From 2-12-FULL-35-23 sp965196985 (GTDB lineage: Bacteria > Pseudomonadota > Gammaproteobacteria > UBA12402), in the NCBI GenBank assembly GCA_965196985.1, contig CBDALO010000171.1, forward strand, positions 14,369 through 78,368: a stretch of 64,000 bases of DNA. The letters run 5' to 3'. Within the stretch, counting starts at the first letter, position 1. Each line of letters begins with the position of its first letter. Made by a program: the position numbers and the translations under genes. The notes below the pieces were generated by a model. That model was not told the DNA's origin and did not search any database. It worked only from the letters and a program-made list of their open reading frames with translations. This document shows positions 17,429 to 26,842 of this stretch, one piece after another.

Positions 17429-18937
17429 CTACCCTGCTGTTGGCCGCATATGTGGGAACAAAATCACATCGCGGATAGACGGTGAGTCGGTTAACAGCAT
17501 CACCAAGCGATCAATGCCTATACCCTCTCCTGCTGTTGGTGGCATGCCATACTCTAACGCTGAAACATAATCTTCGTCATAATGCATAGCCTCATCATCA
17601 CCTGCTTCTTTAGCAACGAGCTGAGCTTTGAAGCGTTCAGCTTGATCTTCTGGGTCATTAAGCTCAGAAAAACCATTGGCAATTTCACGCCCGCCCACAA
17701 AAAATTCAAAGCGGTCAGTGGCAAACGGATTGTCATCATTGCGACGAGCTAATGGTGAAACTTCTGCTGGATACTGGGTAATAAAAGTTGGTTGCTTTAA
17801 GTTGGGTTCAGCAGTCTTTTCAAATACCTCGATTTGCAACTTACCAAGGCCATAGTGTTTTTCTATCGATATACCAAGCTTTTTGCACACTTGCTGCATT
17901 GCTGTTTCATTATCGACCTGCTCAGCAGTTAGATCTTGATTAAAAAGTAAAATAGCTTCTTTAACTGTCATGCGAACAAAGGGTTTTGCAAAATTATAGC
18001 TTTCGCCTTGATAAGTTAGCGTAGCCGTATTAAGCAAGCTTTGACATAATCCCCGCATTAACTCCTCAGTTAAATCCATTAATTCGTGGTAATCAGCATA
18101 GGCCTGATAGAATTCCAGCATGGTAAATTCAGGGTTATGACGAGTTGATAAGCCTTCATTACGAAAGTTACGATTAATTTCAAAGACTCGCTCAAAACCG
18201 CCAATAACTAAACGCTTCAAGTAAAGCTCAGGAGCGATCCGTAAAAATAACTCACGACTTAAGGCGTTATGATAGGTTGAAAATGGACGTGCCGCTGCAC
18301 CACCCGCAAGCACCTGCATCATAGGCGTTTCCACTTCGAGAAAATCACGCTTAGATAAAAAATGACGAATATAGTCAACTGTTAAGGTGCGAATAACAAA
18401 CACATTTCGAGTTTGTTCATTCATGATAAGGTCTAAGTAACGTTGTCGATATTTCATTTCTTGATCAGTTAAGCCGTGAAACTTCTCTGGCAAGGGGCGC
18501 AGTGACTTAGTAACCAAGTCAATTTCATCAGCCCAAATAGATAGCTCACCAGTTTTAGTTTTAAATACACGACCAGAGGCCCAGACAATATCACCGTTAT
18601 CCCAATATTTTGCTTCATCAAAATTTTCTAAGTCATTGCTACGTAGAAAAAGCTGGATGCGACCACTCATATCCTGAATAGTCATAAAGCATACTTTACC
18701 CATCGTTCGCTTTAGCATAACTCGACCAGCAACACTGGTGCTGGGTTTCTCTTCATCGAGTTGCTCTTTGCTTTTCTCATCGTGTAGCTTATGGAGATTT
18801 TCAGCCAGATCCTCACGACGAAAGTGATTGCGATAAGTTTTGCCTTGCTTACGTAATTCAGCAAGTTTTTCACGCCGTTGTGCGATTAAGCGATTTTCAT
18901 CTTGCTCTATTTCGTTACCAGTTACTTTTTCGTTCAT
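17429..18937 (-). CDS. lysS: Lysyl-tRNA synthetase, class II
   Basis: 502 residues, normal length. It charges tRNA-Lys. The N-terminal OB-fold anticodon domain (about 65-150, GRVMLKRTMGKVCFMTIQD) precedes the class-II core with motif 1 (FLEVETPMM), motif 2 (FEINRNFRNEG, then HNPEFTMLEFY) and motif 3 (GIGIDRLVMLL). It is in the same direction as prfB, as in many gammaproteobacteria, but the roughly 490-bp gap between them is full of repeats, so joint transcription may have been lost. Confidence 0.96.
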   Translation of the reverse strand: MNEKVTGNEIEQDENRLIAQRREKLAELRKQGKTYRNHFRREDLAENLHKLHDEKSKEQLDEEKPSTSVAGRVMLKRTMGKVCFMTIQDMSGRIQLFLRSNDLENFDEAKYWDNGDIVWASGRVFKTKTGELSIWADEIDLVTKSLRPLPEKFHGLTDQEMKYRQRYLDLIMNEQTRNVFVIRTLTVDYIRHFLSKRDFLEVETPMMQVLAGGAAARPFSTYHNALSRELFLRIAPELYLKRLVIGGFERVFEINRNFRNEGLSTRHNPEFTMLEFYQAYADYHELMDLTEELMRGLCQSLLNTATLTYQGESYNFAKPFVRMTVKEAILLFNQDLTAEQVDNETAMQQVCKKLGISIEKHYGLGKLQIEVFEKTAEPNLKQPTFITQYPAEVSPLARRNDDNPFATDRFEFFVGGREIANGFSELNDPEDQAERFKAQLVAKEAGDDEAMHYDEDYVSALEYGMPPTAGEGIGIDRLVMLLTDSPSIRDVILFPHMRPTAG

Positions 18938-19005
18938 GGTTTTTCCTCTAAATTAATTCTCTTTAAATCCCCCACTCGCTACGCGAGCCGCCCCCTTTAA
19001 AAAAG

Positions 19006-19170
19006 GACATTGTTGCATAAATCCTTTTCCACACTTTGTCTTGCTGATTTGTGTGTTGCTTTTGCTCCATGGCTCGCTACGCTACGCTGCGCTTTACTTA
19101 CGCAAAAGCAACACACAAATCAGTTTAAATCAAGCTATCTATCCTGCCTTACTATTTATGCAACAACACC
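19006..19170. mobile_element. MITE family A, copy 2 (165 bp)
   Basis: Ends GACATTGTTGCATAAA and, inverted, GGTGTTGTTGCATAAA. Flanked by the exact 9-bp duplication TTAAAAAAG (18997-19005 and 19171-19179). The internal 22-bp inverted repeat begins CTGATTTGTGTG and is perfect here. The target is the CCCCCTTTAAAAAAGG stem of a C repeat. No coding capacity. Confidence 0.85.
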
Positions 19171-19205
19171 TTAAAAAAGGAGGCTAACTTTCTAATCAGC
19201 TTAGT

Positions 19206-19335
19206 ACGGTAGGTCGGTCCCAAGCACAGTGCGGGCCGACACTGAGTCCTATTCACACTTTGTGTCGGCCTTCACTGGCACAATATTTAGAAGAACATTA
19301 AGACCTAACCAATGCCAGCTCAGGTCCGACCTACA
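19206..19335. repeat. D-family fold-back repeat, copy 1
   Basis: Outer arms GTAGGTCGGTCC and GGTCCGACCTAC are inverted, with an inner pair GGGCCGACAC / TGTCGGCC. About 130 bp, non-coding. Two further copies lie at about 25.93 and 49.26 kb, the last in reverse. Confidence 0.7.
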
Positions 19336-19430
19336 TTTTTTAAACCTGCACCCTGTTCCCCTGCCTACTGTCACTTGACAAGCACGTCCCCTCCTTAGCA
19401 TAAGGAGGGTCAGGGTGGATTTATAAATAA

Positions 19431-20529
19431 CTAAACTCCTTGTTTCAAACTTGCTTTAATAAACATATCTAACCCACCATCTAAAACTGCCTTAGGGTTG
19501 CGCGTTTCTACCCCGGTACGTAAGTCCTTAATGCGTGACTCATCCAAAACATAGGAGCGAATTTGACTGCCCCAGCCTATGTCCGATTTGCTCGCTTCCA
19601 AAGATTGCTTTTCAGCATTGCGCTTCATTAGCTCAAGCTCATAGAGTTTAGCTTTAAGCTGCTTCATCGCATGATCTTTGTTTTGGTGTTGAGAGCGATT
19701 GTTTTGACACTGCACTACGATATTGGTTGGTACGTGTGTTATCCGTACCGCAGAATCAGTTCGGTTAACATGCTGCCCTCCAGCTCCACTAGCTCGATAA
19801 GTATCAATTCGTAAGTTAGCTGGGTTGATTTCAATATCGATATCATCATCGACCTCCGGCGAAACAAACACTGAAGCAAATGAAGTATGACGTTTACTAT
19901 TGGAGTCAAATGGGGATTTACGTACTAGACGATGTACGCCCGTTTCAGTGCGCAACCAACCAAAGGCATAATCACCGGTAAACATAATGGTAGCGCTTTT
20001 AATACCAGCGACCTCACCAGGGGAGACTTCGATAAGCTCAGTTTTAAAGCCACGTTGATCGCCCCAGCGCAAATACATGCGTAGTAACATTTCAGCCCAA
20101 TCTTGTGCTTCAGTACCACCAGAGCCGGACTGAATATCAACGAAAGCATTATTGGCATCCATTTCTCCATTAAACATACGTTGAAATTCTAACTGTTGCA
20201 GTTGATTAGTCAGCTCATCTAGGTCGTGGATTACAAGGTCAACGGTATCGCTGTCATCCTCAGCTACAGCCATATCAAGTAGCTCTTTGCTTTCTGCTAA
20301 GCCACTAACTAAGAGATCAAAGGTAGAGACAGTTTCTTCCAGGCGAGCTTTTTCTTGTCCGAGCTTTTGTGCTTGTTCAGGGTTGTTCCAGATATCAGGG
20401 TCTTCTAGCTCACGGCTGACTTCTTCGAGCTTTTCACGTCGGTGTTCGACGTCAAAGATACCCCCTAAGCAACTCGCAGCGTTGCTGATAGTCGACAATT
20501 CGTTCAAATAATGGATTAATTTCTAGCAT
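19431..20529 (-). CDS. prfB: Peptide chain release factor 2, with programmed +1 frameshift
   Basis: RF2 reads UGA and UAA stops and releases the peptide. Translation starts at ATG 20529 (MLEINPLFERIV), runs 25 codons to CTT-TGA at 20457-20452, shifts +1 and continues DVEHRREKLEE to the stop. The sum, 365 residues, equals the E. coli length. The recognition motif SPF (VRKSPFDSN) and the hydrolysis motif GGQ (GAGGQHVNRTDS) are present. A continuous frame starting near 20507 would skip the frameshift and give an unnatural N-terminus. RF2 level is autoregulated by this site. Confidence 0.95.
20452..20470 (-). promoter_or_regulatory. RF2 autoregulatory +1 frameshift site
   Basis: On the minus strand AGGGGGTATCTTTGAC is the canonical prfB slip site: an internal Shine-Dalgarno (AGGGGG) three bases before CTT, then the in-frame TGA and a C after it. 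Low RF2 stalls at UGA and favours the shift into the main frame. Confidence 0.95.
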
Positions 20530-20671
20530 ACTGGAATAGATCTATTTACCCAAAAAGGCGCAGTATAACAGCCACACTGAGGTGATTAAAGTTTTTCTAA
20601 AAAACCTTAAGTTTCTATTAAGCTTAGTTGACTAATATGATGAAACTATAAAATGTTAAGGATGACTAATA

Positions 20672-21190
20672 ATGCCACTATCAAAAGAAGTATTTCAGCA
20701 TTTACGCACTATTAAGATGCAAAAGGTCATCCACTATGAAGCTAGCCTATCAGTTAGTCAATATTATGAGCTAACCTCATGGTTTAAAAACCATGCCATT
20801 TTTCCTAAGATTGATATTGAGACTGATATTAAGCAGGCTCAACAGCTAGAAAAATTACGTCATCGCTTAAGTATCATTTGCTTTACTTTAGAAGCCTTAC
20901 TAGCAAAAAAAATGCCACTGCAATTAAAAGCCCTGCTTTATAAAGCTAAAGAGGCCGTCTTTTATGCCGCAGGCCATGTGAGTACCAACAAAAGGTTAAC
21001 GCTTAAAGAGATTGACAGCGGTTTACGCTATTTTACTTTGTCCTCAGATTACTTAATCAATCTAGCAGCCAATTTTTTAGCTATAGAAAAAGAACATATG
21101 AAGCAAGGGTTTGCTATCTTAGATAGAATTATCCAGCAAATAAAAGCTAAGTTAATAAAGACAAAACGTATCCGTTCAATATCAGCATGA
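20672..21190 (+). CDS. Orphan helical protein of unknown function
   Basis: 172 residues, not recognised. Predicted mostly helical from its regular hydrophobic spacing, with no signal peptide and no membrane span. It is Lys-rich and ends in a basic tail (QQIKAKLIKTKRIRSISA). An AAGGATG box lies just before ATG, and TTGACT with a TATAAA-like box 13-15 bp later lies upstream at 20630-20655 (suboptimal spacing). Divergent from prfB and followed by an IS66-like element. Confidence 0.55.
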   Translation: MPLSKEVFQHLRTIKMQKVIHYEASLSVSQYYELTSWFKNHAIFPKIDIETDIKQAQQLEKLRHRLSIICFTLEALLAKKMPLQLKALLYKAKEAVFYAAGHVSTNKRLTLKEIDSGLRYFTLSSDYLINLAANFLAIEKEHMKQGFAILDRIIQQIKAKLIKTKRIRSISA

Positions 21191-21261
21191 TTTGAAAATA
21201 ATTCAAAAAGTTCTTGACAGCTTTTTCGTGCAAATTTGGAAATTTTATATTGGAATCATCG

Positions 21262-23110
21262 TGTGTCATAAAAGCATGATGTGCGCTCTATAACAACGCT
21301 GTATGCTCGGATTATTTTTTCATCGATCAGGTTCATGGCTTAAAAATAATTTCAGCAGTACGGCCATCTGTGTGGGGAAAATTTACCTTTTCAAACCCGT
21401 GGTATACTCTTCCTATGAAAAAACAACCTGACAAATCAGTTTTAGCCGATCTCATTGAGAGATTTAATAATACTGTTACACCAACAGCGCTAGAAACAGA
21501 TTTTAGCAATGTATGTGAAAGTCAGGCTGAGAAAATCATAAAGCTAGAAGACAAGGTGCAATCGTTAAATAACGCATTAAATAAATATAAAGGTGAGCAA
21601 GGAAAGCCTAATGTTAGAAAGCAAACGCGCGCTAACAAGGACAAGGATCATTCCTCCGAGAAGGATAGAAAAGGAAATAAAACCAATAAAACTAGAAAGC
21701 CAAAATCTAGTAAAAAAAATCTCGAAGTCTCTAATACAGTGACACTAACAATTAATCCAGATTCGTTGCCCAGCGATGCTGTGCCAAATGGCTCTAAGAA
21801 AACACTTATCCAGGATATAAAAATTGCTGCTAATAACACTCTTTTTTTGCGCCAACAATATTACTCCCCTTCTGAAAACAAACACTATACAGCACCTCTG
21901 CCAACTGGTTATGAGGGCCAGTTCGGCCCTACTATTAAAAGCTGGACAAGCTTCCTAAATACTCAAGGTGGTATGACGCTAGAAAGCCTTGAGACATTTT
22001 ATAAAACCGCCAACATAGATATTAGTAAATCAACCATCCATAGCTTCACAATTAAAACACCTACGATACTTGAGCCCGAGAAGGTAGAAGTTGTGAAGGC
22101 AGGTTTACAATCCACGAACTACCAGCACCTAGATGACACCAACGCTAGAGAGGATGGGAAAAACCGTTATGTTAATGTATTGGGTAATGAGTATTATTCA
22201 GCTTACTTTACGCTGACCAGTAAAAGTCGATTAAGCGTCATTGAAATGTTAAGCAAAGACCACTTTGGGTTCACATTAAATGAGGCCGCTTTTAATTTAC
22301 TGGCTACTATGAACTTACCCCACAAGGTAATCGAAAGCTTAAAGGTATTTCACTCATCGACTATCTTAAACAGTAAGGAGCTGGAAGTTATTCTTGATAA
22401 GGTATTAGGTGATAAAAAATTTCCAAAATATAGAAAGCTGATTACTGATGCGGCAGCTATCTCAACATATAGAAAGAGTCCTTATGCGATAGAAACACTC
22501 ATTACCGATGATGCGCCACAGTTTAAGCTCATTACTGAATCACTCGCCTTGTGCTGGGTTCATGAGGGTAGGCATTATAAAAAGCTGACGCCAATTTTTA
22601 AGAAGCACCAAGACTCTGTTGACAGCTTCTTGGATAGGTTTTGGGATTATTATCATAAGCTCATTGAATATAAAAAGAACCCAGGGCAAGATGAGATAGA
22701 TAAGCTATCCAATGAGTTTACTGAGTTATTCTCAACAATCACTGGCTACGAGAAACTAGATAAACAAATTGAGCTCACCTTAAAAAAGAAAAGGCAGCTA
22801 TTGTTAGTGCTGGAAAAGCCAGAGCTTCCTCTACATAACAATCCAGCAGAGTTGATGGCTCGGAAGCAGGCTAGAATGCGCGATGTACACCTTCATACTA
22901 TGAGTGAAGAAGGAACGAAAGCTAAGGATACAATGGTTACAATTACTGAGACATGTAAAAAGCTAGCAGTTAATGTCTTCGATTATATATATGACAGAAT
23001 TACAAAAAACTATTCTATGCCTTCGCTAGCGGAATTAATTACCATCCGCTCATCACAGGCGCAGTAAACTAAAGAGAGCGCAGCATGAGCATCATGCTGA
23101 AATAAGACGG
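21262..23110 (+). mobile_element. Divergent IS66-like element, single-gene form
   Basis: Carries one large transposase gene. Candidate ends are the related segments AGCATGATGTGCGCTCT (about 21275-21292) and, inverted at about 23076-23099, AGCATGATG followed by CTCATGC and TGCGCTCT, an imperfect inverted repeat with a 7-base insertion. No clear target duplication was identified, so boundaries are approximate. Unlike the complete IS66 at 55-62.7 kb there are no tnpA or tnpB partner genes. Confidence 0.6.
21415..23067 (+). CDS. IS66-like transposase, divergent
   Basis: About 550 residues from the ATG at 21415 (MKKQPDKSVLADL); an in-frame upstream ATG at 21370 is less likely. A short N-terminal coiled coil (EKIIKLEDKVQSLNNALNKY) and a Lys-rich linker precede the core. 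IS66-style landmarks are QHLDDTNAR (first Asp), LITDDAPQF followed by CWVHEGRHYKKL (compare the CWxHxRRKF block) and LHNNPAELMARKQARM (compare DNNxAER, the catalytic Glu). Sequence is far from the classical IS66 TnpC in this window. The reading frame is intact. Confidence 0.7.
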   Translation: MKKQPDKSVLADLIERFNNTVTPTALETDFSNVCESQAEKIIKLEDKVQSLNNALNKYKGEQGKPNVRKQTRANKDKDHSSEKDRKGNKTNKTRKPKSSKKNLEVSNTVTLTINPDSLPSDAVPNGSKKTLIQDIKIAANNTLFLRQQYYSPSENKHYTAPLPTGYEGQFGPTIKSWTSFLNTQGGMTLESLETFYKTANIDISKSTIHSFTIKTPTILEPEKVEVVKAGLQSTNYQHLDDTNAREDGKNRYVNVLGNEYYSAYFTLTSKSRLSVIEMLSKDHFGFTLNEAAFNLLATMNLPHKVIESLKVFHSSTILNSKELEVILDKVLGDKKFPKYRKLITDAAAISTYRKSPYAIETLITDDAPQFKLITESLALCWVHEGRHYKKLTPIFKKHQDSVDSFLDRFWDYYHKLIEYKKNPGQDEIDKLSNEFTELFSTITGYEKLDKQIELTLKKKRQLLLVLEKPELPLHNNPAELMARKQARMRDVHLHTMSEEGTKAKDTMVTITETCKKLAVNVFDYIYDRITKNYSMPSLAELITIRSSQAQ

Positions 23111-23191
23111 ATACGACAAAACAGCAGTTTTTACTTTGCCATTCTTTAGAAAAAATCCACTTGGAGTTAACTTTTTCTAGTAGTGATTTAA

Positions 23192-23419
23192 AAAAAACTA
23201 ACTAGCAAACTGAAGCCTTTAGTAGCTTTGCCGGCATTAGTCAATGTAGCTGTCATTAGTCCCACCTGCCAAGCAGAAGGCTCAGGTAGTAGTCTATCAC
23301 AGTTTACACAAGCTGATTTCTTTCCCAAGCTACCAAGAATTAAGCGTCGTTCTCAGTCTACCCCTGGTCAGGACGCATCTAAACAAAAAAACTCGTTAAA
23401 ATTAAATAGTTCAGTGTGA
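23192..23419 (+). pseudogene. Possible remnant of a small exported protein
   Basis: An open frame without a convincing start reads KKLTSKLKPLVALPALVNVA, then VISPTCQAEG, which looks like a signal peptide, followed by a Ser/Gln/Lys-rich tail (RRSQSTPGQDASKQKNSLKL). TTG at 23228 is the only start-like codon and would cut into the signal sequence. The 5' end may have been lost next to the IS66-like element. Low confidence that this was a gene. Confidence 0.3.
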
Positions 23420-23487
23420 TGGTTAAGGTTTTGTTAAGCTTATCCGGGTAGAATTTGCCTTAATAACAATAATAAGAACACAAAATT

Positions 23488-24075
23488 ATGCCTGATATTG
23501 ATTTAGCCAAAGTTAAGAGCCTTCAGCAATTAGCAGCTTTTCTAGAACCCCGTATTGTTGAGTTTGAAGATAAAGCTATAGACCTGCGGATTGAAGAGTC
23601 TAGTATGGTTTCAGAAACCACCTCAGATGGTGTGCCTATAGTTATCGCCAGGTTAAATTTATTTGATAAGCAAGCACAAGAGTTAGCCAAATTAAAAGAA
23701 AGTCTATTTAGAGAAGCGTATCCTAAAGTAGAGGCTATGCTTTTGCGTTTTAGAGACGAAGAGCTTGGAGCTCCCCATTTAGCGAGAAGGCCATTGTCCC
23801 CTATTCCTGAAGCAAAGGAAAAAACTATTACTCCCCCGTTAGGAAGTAGTGGTGACTCAACTGATAATCCTATGTCACTAGATGCTAGCCTTCCCTCAAG
23901 CGGCTCTTCTACCGGTTTACCGCCTGTTAATTCCAGAGGTTGGCGTTGCCCTAGCCCTGCTAGTTCATCAGCGGTAGCGTCAAGTTCCTTCTTTTCTTTT
24001 CAAGAAGGAAGCTCGACTGCTCGTGCAATTGCAGCAGCTCGAGCTGAAATAAGAGCTGATAAAAAGCATGGATAA
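23488..24075 (+). CDS. Orphan protein with Ser/Pro-rich C-terminal half
   Basis: 195 residues, not recognised. Residues 1-95 are charged and helical (LQQLAAFLEPRIVEFEDKAI). Residues 100-175 are low-complexity and rich in Ser, Pro and Gly (LPSSGSSTGLPPVNSRG, SSSAVASSSFFSF). The end is an Ala-rich charged helix (AAARAEIRADKKHG). No signal peptide or membrane span. The layout (small helical body, disordered linker, charged tail) is seen in secreted effectors of intracellular bacteria, but this is only a resemblance. Followed by a B-C repeat tract. Confidence 0.55.
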   Translation: MPDIDLAKVKSLQQLAAFLEPRIVEFEDKAIDLRIEESSMVSETTSDGVPIVIARLNLFDKQAQELAKLKESLFREAYPKVEAMLLRFRDEELGAPHLARRPLSPIPEAKEKTITPPLGSSGDSTDNPMSLDASLPSSGSSTGLPPVNSRGWRCPSPASSSAVASSSFFSFQEGSSTARAIAAARAEIRADKKHG

Positions 24076-24320
24076 AGAATTCCGAGACCATCTCGTCAAT
24101 TAGCTCCATTGAGTGTGTGAAGGTGGTGGTTGTTTATTTTTATAATCCACCCTAACCCTCCTTATTCTAAGGAGGGGACGTGCTGGTCAGGTATCAGTTG
24201 TCAGGGAGCAGAATGCAGGATTTTATAAAAACAAAAGCCCCCTTTTTTAAAGGGGGAAGCTCGCGTAGCGAGCGGGGGATTTAACAGCAGTTAATTAACT
24301 GAAGAAAGCTGATTAAATGC
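24076..24320. repeat. B and C repeats in reverse orientation
   Basis: A B repeat lies at about 24141-24183 (TAATCCACCCTAACCCTCCT, then TTCTAAGGAGGGG). A C repeat lies at about 24236-24284 (GCCCCCTTTTTTAAAGGGGG, then GCTCGCGTAGCGAGC). Both are reverse-complemented relative to most copies. The spacer contains the recurring TATCAGTTGTCAGGGAGCAG segment. It lies between the convergent orphan gene and prfC, where the stems may act as terminators. Confidence 0.7.
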
Positions 24321-25904
24321 TTAATGCTCACGTGTAGTTAAAAACTCAATCTCAGGCCATTTCTCAATAGCAAGGCTTAAATTAACCCGTGTTGGAGCGA
24401 GATAAGTTAAGTAGTCACCACCATCAAGCGCCAAATAATCAAATGCCTTTTTCTTAAATTCCTCTAACCGTTTCTTATCCTCACACTTGACCCAACGAGC
24501 GGCGGCAACGTTGACGCCTTCATAAACACACTCAACCTTATATTCATTCTTTAGACGATGGGCGACGACATCAAATTGCAGCACACCGACTGCACCGAGG
24601 ATAAGATTGTTACTATTAAGTGGCCTAAACACCTGTGTGGCGCCCTCCTCGGCTAATTCAGTTAAACCTTTCTGTAAAGCTTTCATACGCAAAGGATCTT
24701 TTAAGCGAACTAATTTAAATAGCTCGGGAGCAAAGTGAGGGATACCAGTAAACTTTAGTTGTTCACCTTGAGTAAATGAGTCACCAATTTGAATGCCACC
24801 ATGATTATGAATACCAATAATATCCCCTGGCCAAGCCTTTTCAGCTTGGTCACGACTGCTCGCTAAAAAAGTCAGCGCATTATCAAATTTTACTTCTCGG
24901 CCAATGCGAAGATGCTTGACCCGCATACCCTTTTTATATTGTCCAGAACAAATACGCAAAAAGGCAATTCGATCTCGATGCTGTGGATCCATGTTAGCTT
25001 GAATTTTAAAAACGAACGCAGTGAATTTGGTCTCGTCTGCTTGCACCTGGCGCTGTTCAGCTTCACGTTGTTGCGGAGCAGGTGCTGCTTGGGCAAACTC
25101 GTCTAATAGCTCACGGATGCCAAAGTTATTAATTGCAGAACCAAAAAATACAGGGGTTTGCCTTCCTTCTAAGTAGGCTTGTTTGTCGAATAAATGGCTA
25201 GCCCCTTTAACCAGCTCTATTTCATCGCGCAATTCAGCCGCCTGAGAGCCAAGCACTTCATCAAGCTGTGGATTTTCTAAACCATCGATAATTTCAGGAG
25301 TTTGAATCGTATCACCTTTGCCTGGTGTATAAAGAATAACTTGATCGTTATAGAGGTGGTAGATTCCTTTGAACTGCTTACCCATGCCAATCGGCCAAGT
25401 TACAGGCGCGCATTGAATGCTCAGCACCTCTTCGATCTCATCTAAGAGGTCGATAGGATCACGAGTTTCTCTATCCATTTTATTGATAAAAGTCATAATC
25501 GGCGTGTGTCTAAGGCGACAAACTTCGAGTAACTTAATGGTACGTGCTTCAACACCTTTAGCCGCATCAATGACCATTAAAGCAGAGTCAACAGCCGTTA
25601 AAGTACGGTAAGTATCTTCAGAAAAGTCACCGTGACCTGGCGTATCAAGTAAGTTAATAATGGCTTCTTTGTAGGGAAACTGCATCACCGAGGTAGTAAC
25701 GGAAATCCCCCGTTCTTTTTCTAGCTCCATCCAATCAGAGGTGGCATGACGTGCTGCTTTTCGGCCACGAATGCTGCCGGCTACTTGAATGGCCCCACCG
25801 AATAATAATAGTTTTTCGGTCAAGGTGGTTTTACCAGCATCAGGGTGAGAGATAATGGCAAAGGTTTTGCGTTTGGCGAGTTGTTGTTGGAGTTCTGTTG
25901 TCAT
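24321..25904 (-). CDS. prfC: Peptide chain release factor 3
   Basis: 527 residues, the usual RF3 length. A translational GTPase that removes RF1 or RF2 from the ribosome after termination. The G1 motif SHPDAGKTTLTEK, switch II DTPGHGDFSEDTYR and NKMDRETRDP are intact, followed by the OB-like domain II and the RF3 C-terminal domain. The start ATG is directly followed by TTELQQQLAKRKTFAIISHP as in other RF3 proteins. With prfB in the same window, two of the termination factors are near each other. Confidence 0.95.
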   Translation of the reverse strand: MTTELQQQLAKRKTFAIISHPDAGKTTLTEKLLLFGGAIQVAGSIRGRKAARHATSDWMELEKERGISVTTSVMQFPYKEAIINLLDTPGHGDFSEDTYRTLTAVDSALMVIDAAKGVEARTIKLLEVCRLRHTPIMTFINKMDRETRDPIDLLDEIEEVLSIQCAPVTWPIGMGKQFKGIYHLYNDQVILYTPGKGDTIQTPEIIDGLENPQLDEVLGSQAAELRDEIELVKGASHLFDKQAYLEGRQTPVFFGSAINNFGIRELLDEFAQAAPAPQQREAEQRQVQADETKFTAFVFKIQANMDPQHRDRIAFLRICSGQYKKGMRVKHLRIGREVKFDNALTFLASSRDQAEKAWPGDIIGIHNHGGIQIGDSFTQGEQLKFTGIPHFAPELFKLVRLKDPLRMKALQKGLTELAEEGATQVFRPLNSNNLILGAVGVLQFDVVAHRLKNEYKVECVYEGVNVAAARWVKCEDKKRLEEFKKKAFDYLALDGGDYLTYLAPTRVNLSLAIEKWPEIEFLTTREH

Positions 25905-26269
25905 AATAAATACTTTATCTATTGTTTACTCAGCTTAGTACGGTAGGTCTGTCCCAACCCAGCGACTTGATCGCGGGGGCAGGCCGATACTGAGCCATGC
26001 TCTCATTTCATTATGTCGGCCTTCGGTGGTGTAGCACTCAACACTTTATTAAGTTAACTATCAATACCACCTCAGGACCAACCTACATTTTTAAAACCTG
26101 CATCCTGTTCCCTGCCGGCTGTCACCTGACCAGCACGTCCCCTCCTTAGAATAAGGAGGGCCAGGGTGGATTTATAAATAAATCGTCCTTTTCAAAAGGT
26201 CAGAATGAAAAAGGCATTATATAGCTTAGTAAAGGGAGTGCAACTATTGATGGGTAATGGTAGGTTAGC
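25905..26269. repeat. Gene-free tract with D copy 2 and a B repeat
   Basis: No gene. D copy 2 at about 25935-26087 has arms GTAGGTCTGTCC and GGACCAACCTAC and inner GGCCGATACT / TGTCGGCC. The arms have diverged more than in copy 1. A B repeat follows at about 26131-26180 after the shared linker CCTGTTCCCTGCCGGCTGTC. The D-linker-B order equals that in the prfB-lysS gap, so the two were probably copied together. Confidence 0.7.
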
Positions 26270-26704
26270 TTACCTAAGCCTACATTCATAAACCAACGCA
26301 TCCTCACCTTGATAATACTCTTCGCGTTTACCTATAAGCTTAAATCCCATGCGCTCATACAAAGCGATAGCCGCTTTATTAGAAGTCCGCACTTCCAAAA
26401 AGCAATTAATAACTTGTTGTTTAGCAAGCTCAGTTAAAACAAAGCTTAGCAGCTTCGCGCCAATCCCCTGCCCTTGATAATCAGGGGCAACACAAATAGT
26501 TAATAACTCAGCTTCATCTAGCACCATGCTGACAACTGCATAAGCGATGATCTTTTTGTTTTGACGTAGCGACCAGCAGTGATGGCCAGCTTTAAGCGAA
26601 TTGAGGAAGAGCTGCTCTGACCAAGGGTTGATTTGCGCTTGTTCTTCTATTGAGGTGATCTCAACGAGGTCTTGTTCAGTAAACAAAGAGATTTTCTGAT
26701 TCAT
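26270..26704 (-). CDS. rimI: Ribosomal-protein-alanine N-acetyltransferase
   Basis: GNAT acetyltransferase of the RimI type (acetylates the N-terminus of ribosomal protein S18 in E. coli). About 144 residues from ATG 26704 (MNQKISLFTEQDL), with GGTAGG upstream; a second ATG 15 bp earlier is possible. Acetyl-CoA loop VAPDYQGQGIGAKLL, then SNKAAIALYERMGF and the C-terminal YYQGEDALVYEC are all RimI-like. Confidence 0.88.
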   Translation of the reverse strand: MNQKISLFTEQDLVEITSIEEQAQINPWSEQLFLNSLKAGHHCWSLRQNKKIIAYAVVSMVLDEAELLTICVAPDYQGQGIGAKLLSFVLTELAKQQVINCFLEVRTSNKAAIALYERMGFKLIGKREEYYQGEDALVYECRLR

Positions 26705-26842
26705 TAATAAACCTACCATTAAATATAATGGGCCTTTTTAGCAGACTGCTGGGGACAATACAATGGCTGGCAAATTACGGGCTGCTATGCTCTGGAGATC
26801 TGCAGCTCTGCTGCTGAGCAGCCCCCTCCTCCTAAGGAAAAA

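Larger units (their letters stand above)
18938..19430. repeat. Repeat-packed gap between prfB and lysS (C, A, D and B families)
   Basis: No gene. In order: C repeat (18964-19005, CTCGCTACGCGAG hairpin), MITE A2 (19006-19170), the rest of the C repeat (from 19180), D repeat (about 19206-19335) and B repeat (about 19381-19428). The gap lies between two genes usually adjacent in related genomes, so it was expanded by repeat insertion. Confidence 0.75.

Noticed and set aside
18997..19179. Possible CRISPR array from palindromic repeats in the prfB-lysS gap
   Set aside because: The repeats belong to different families (A, B, C, D), are not regularly spaced, and no spacers or cas genes are present.
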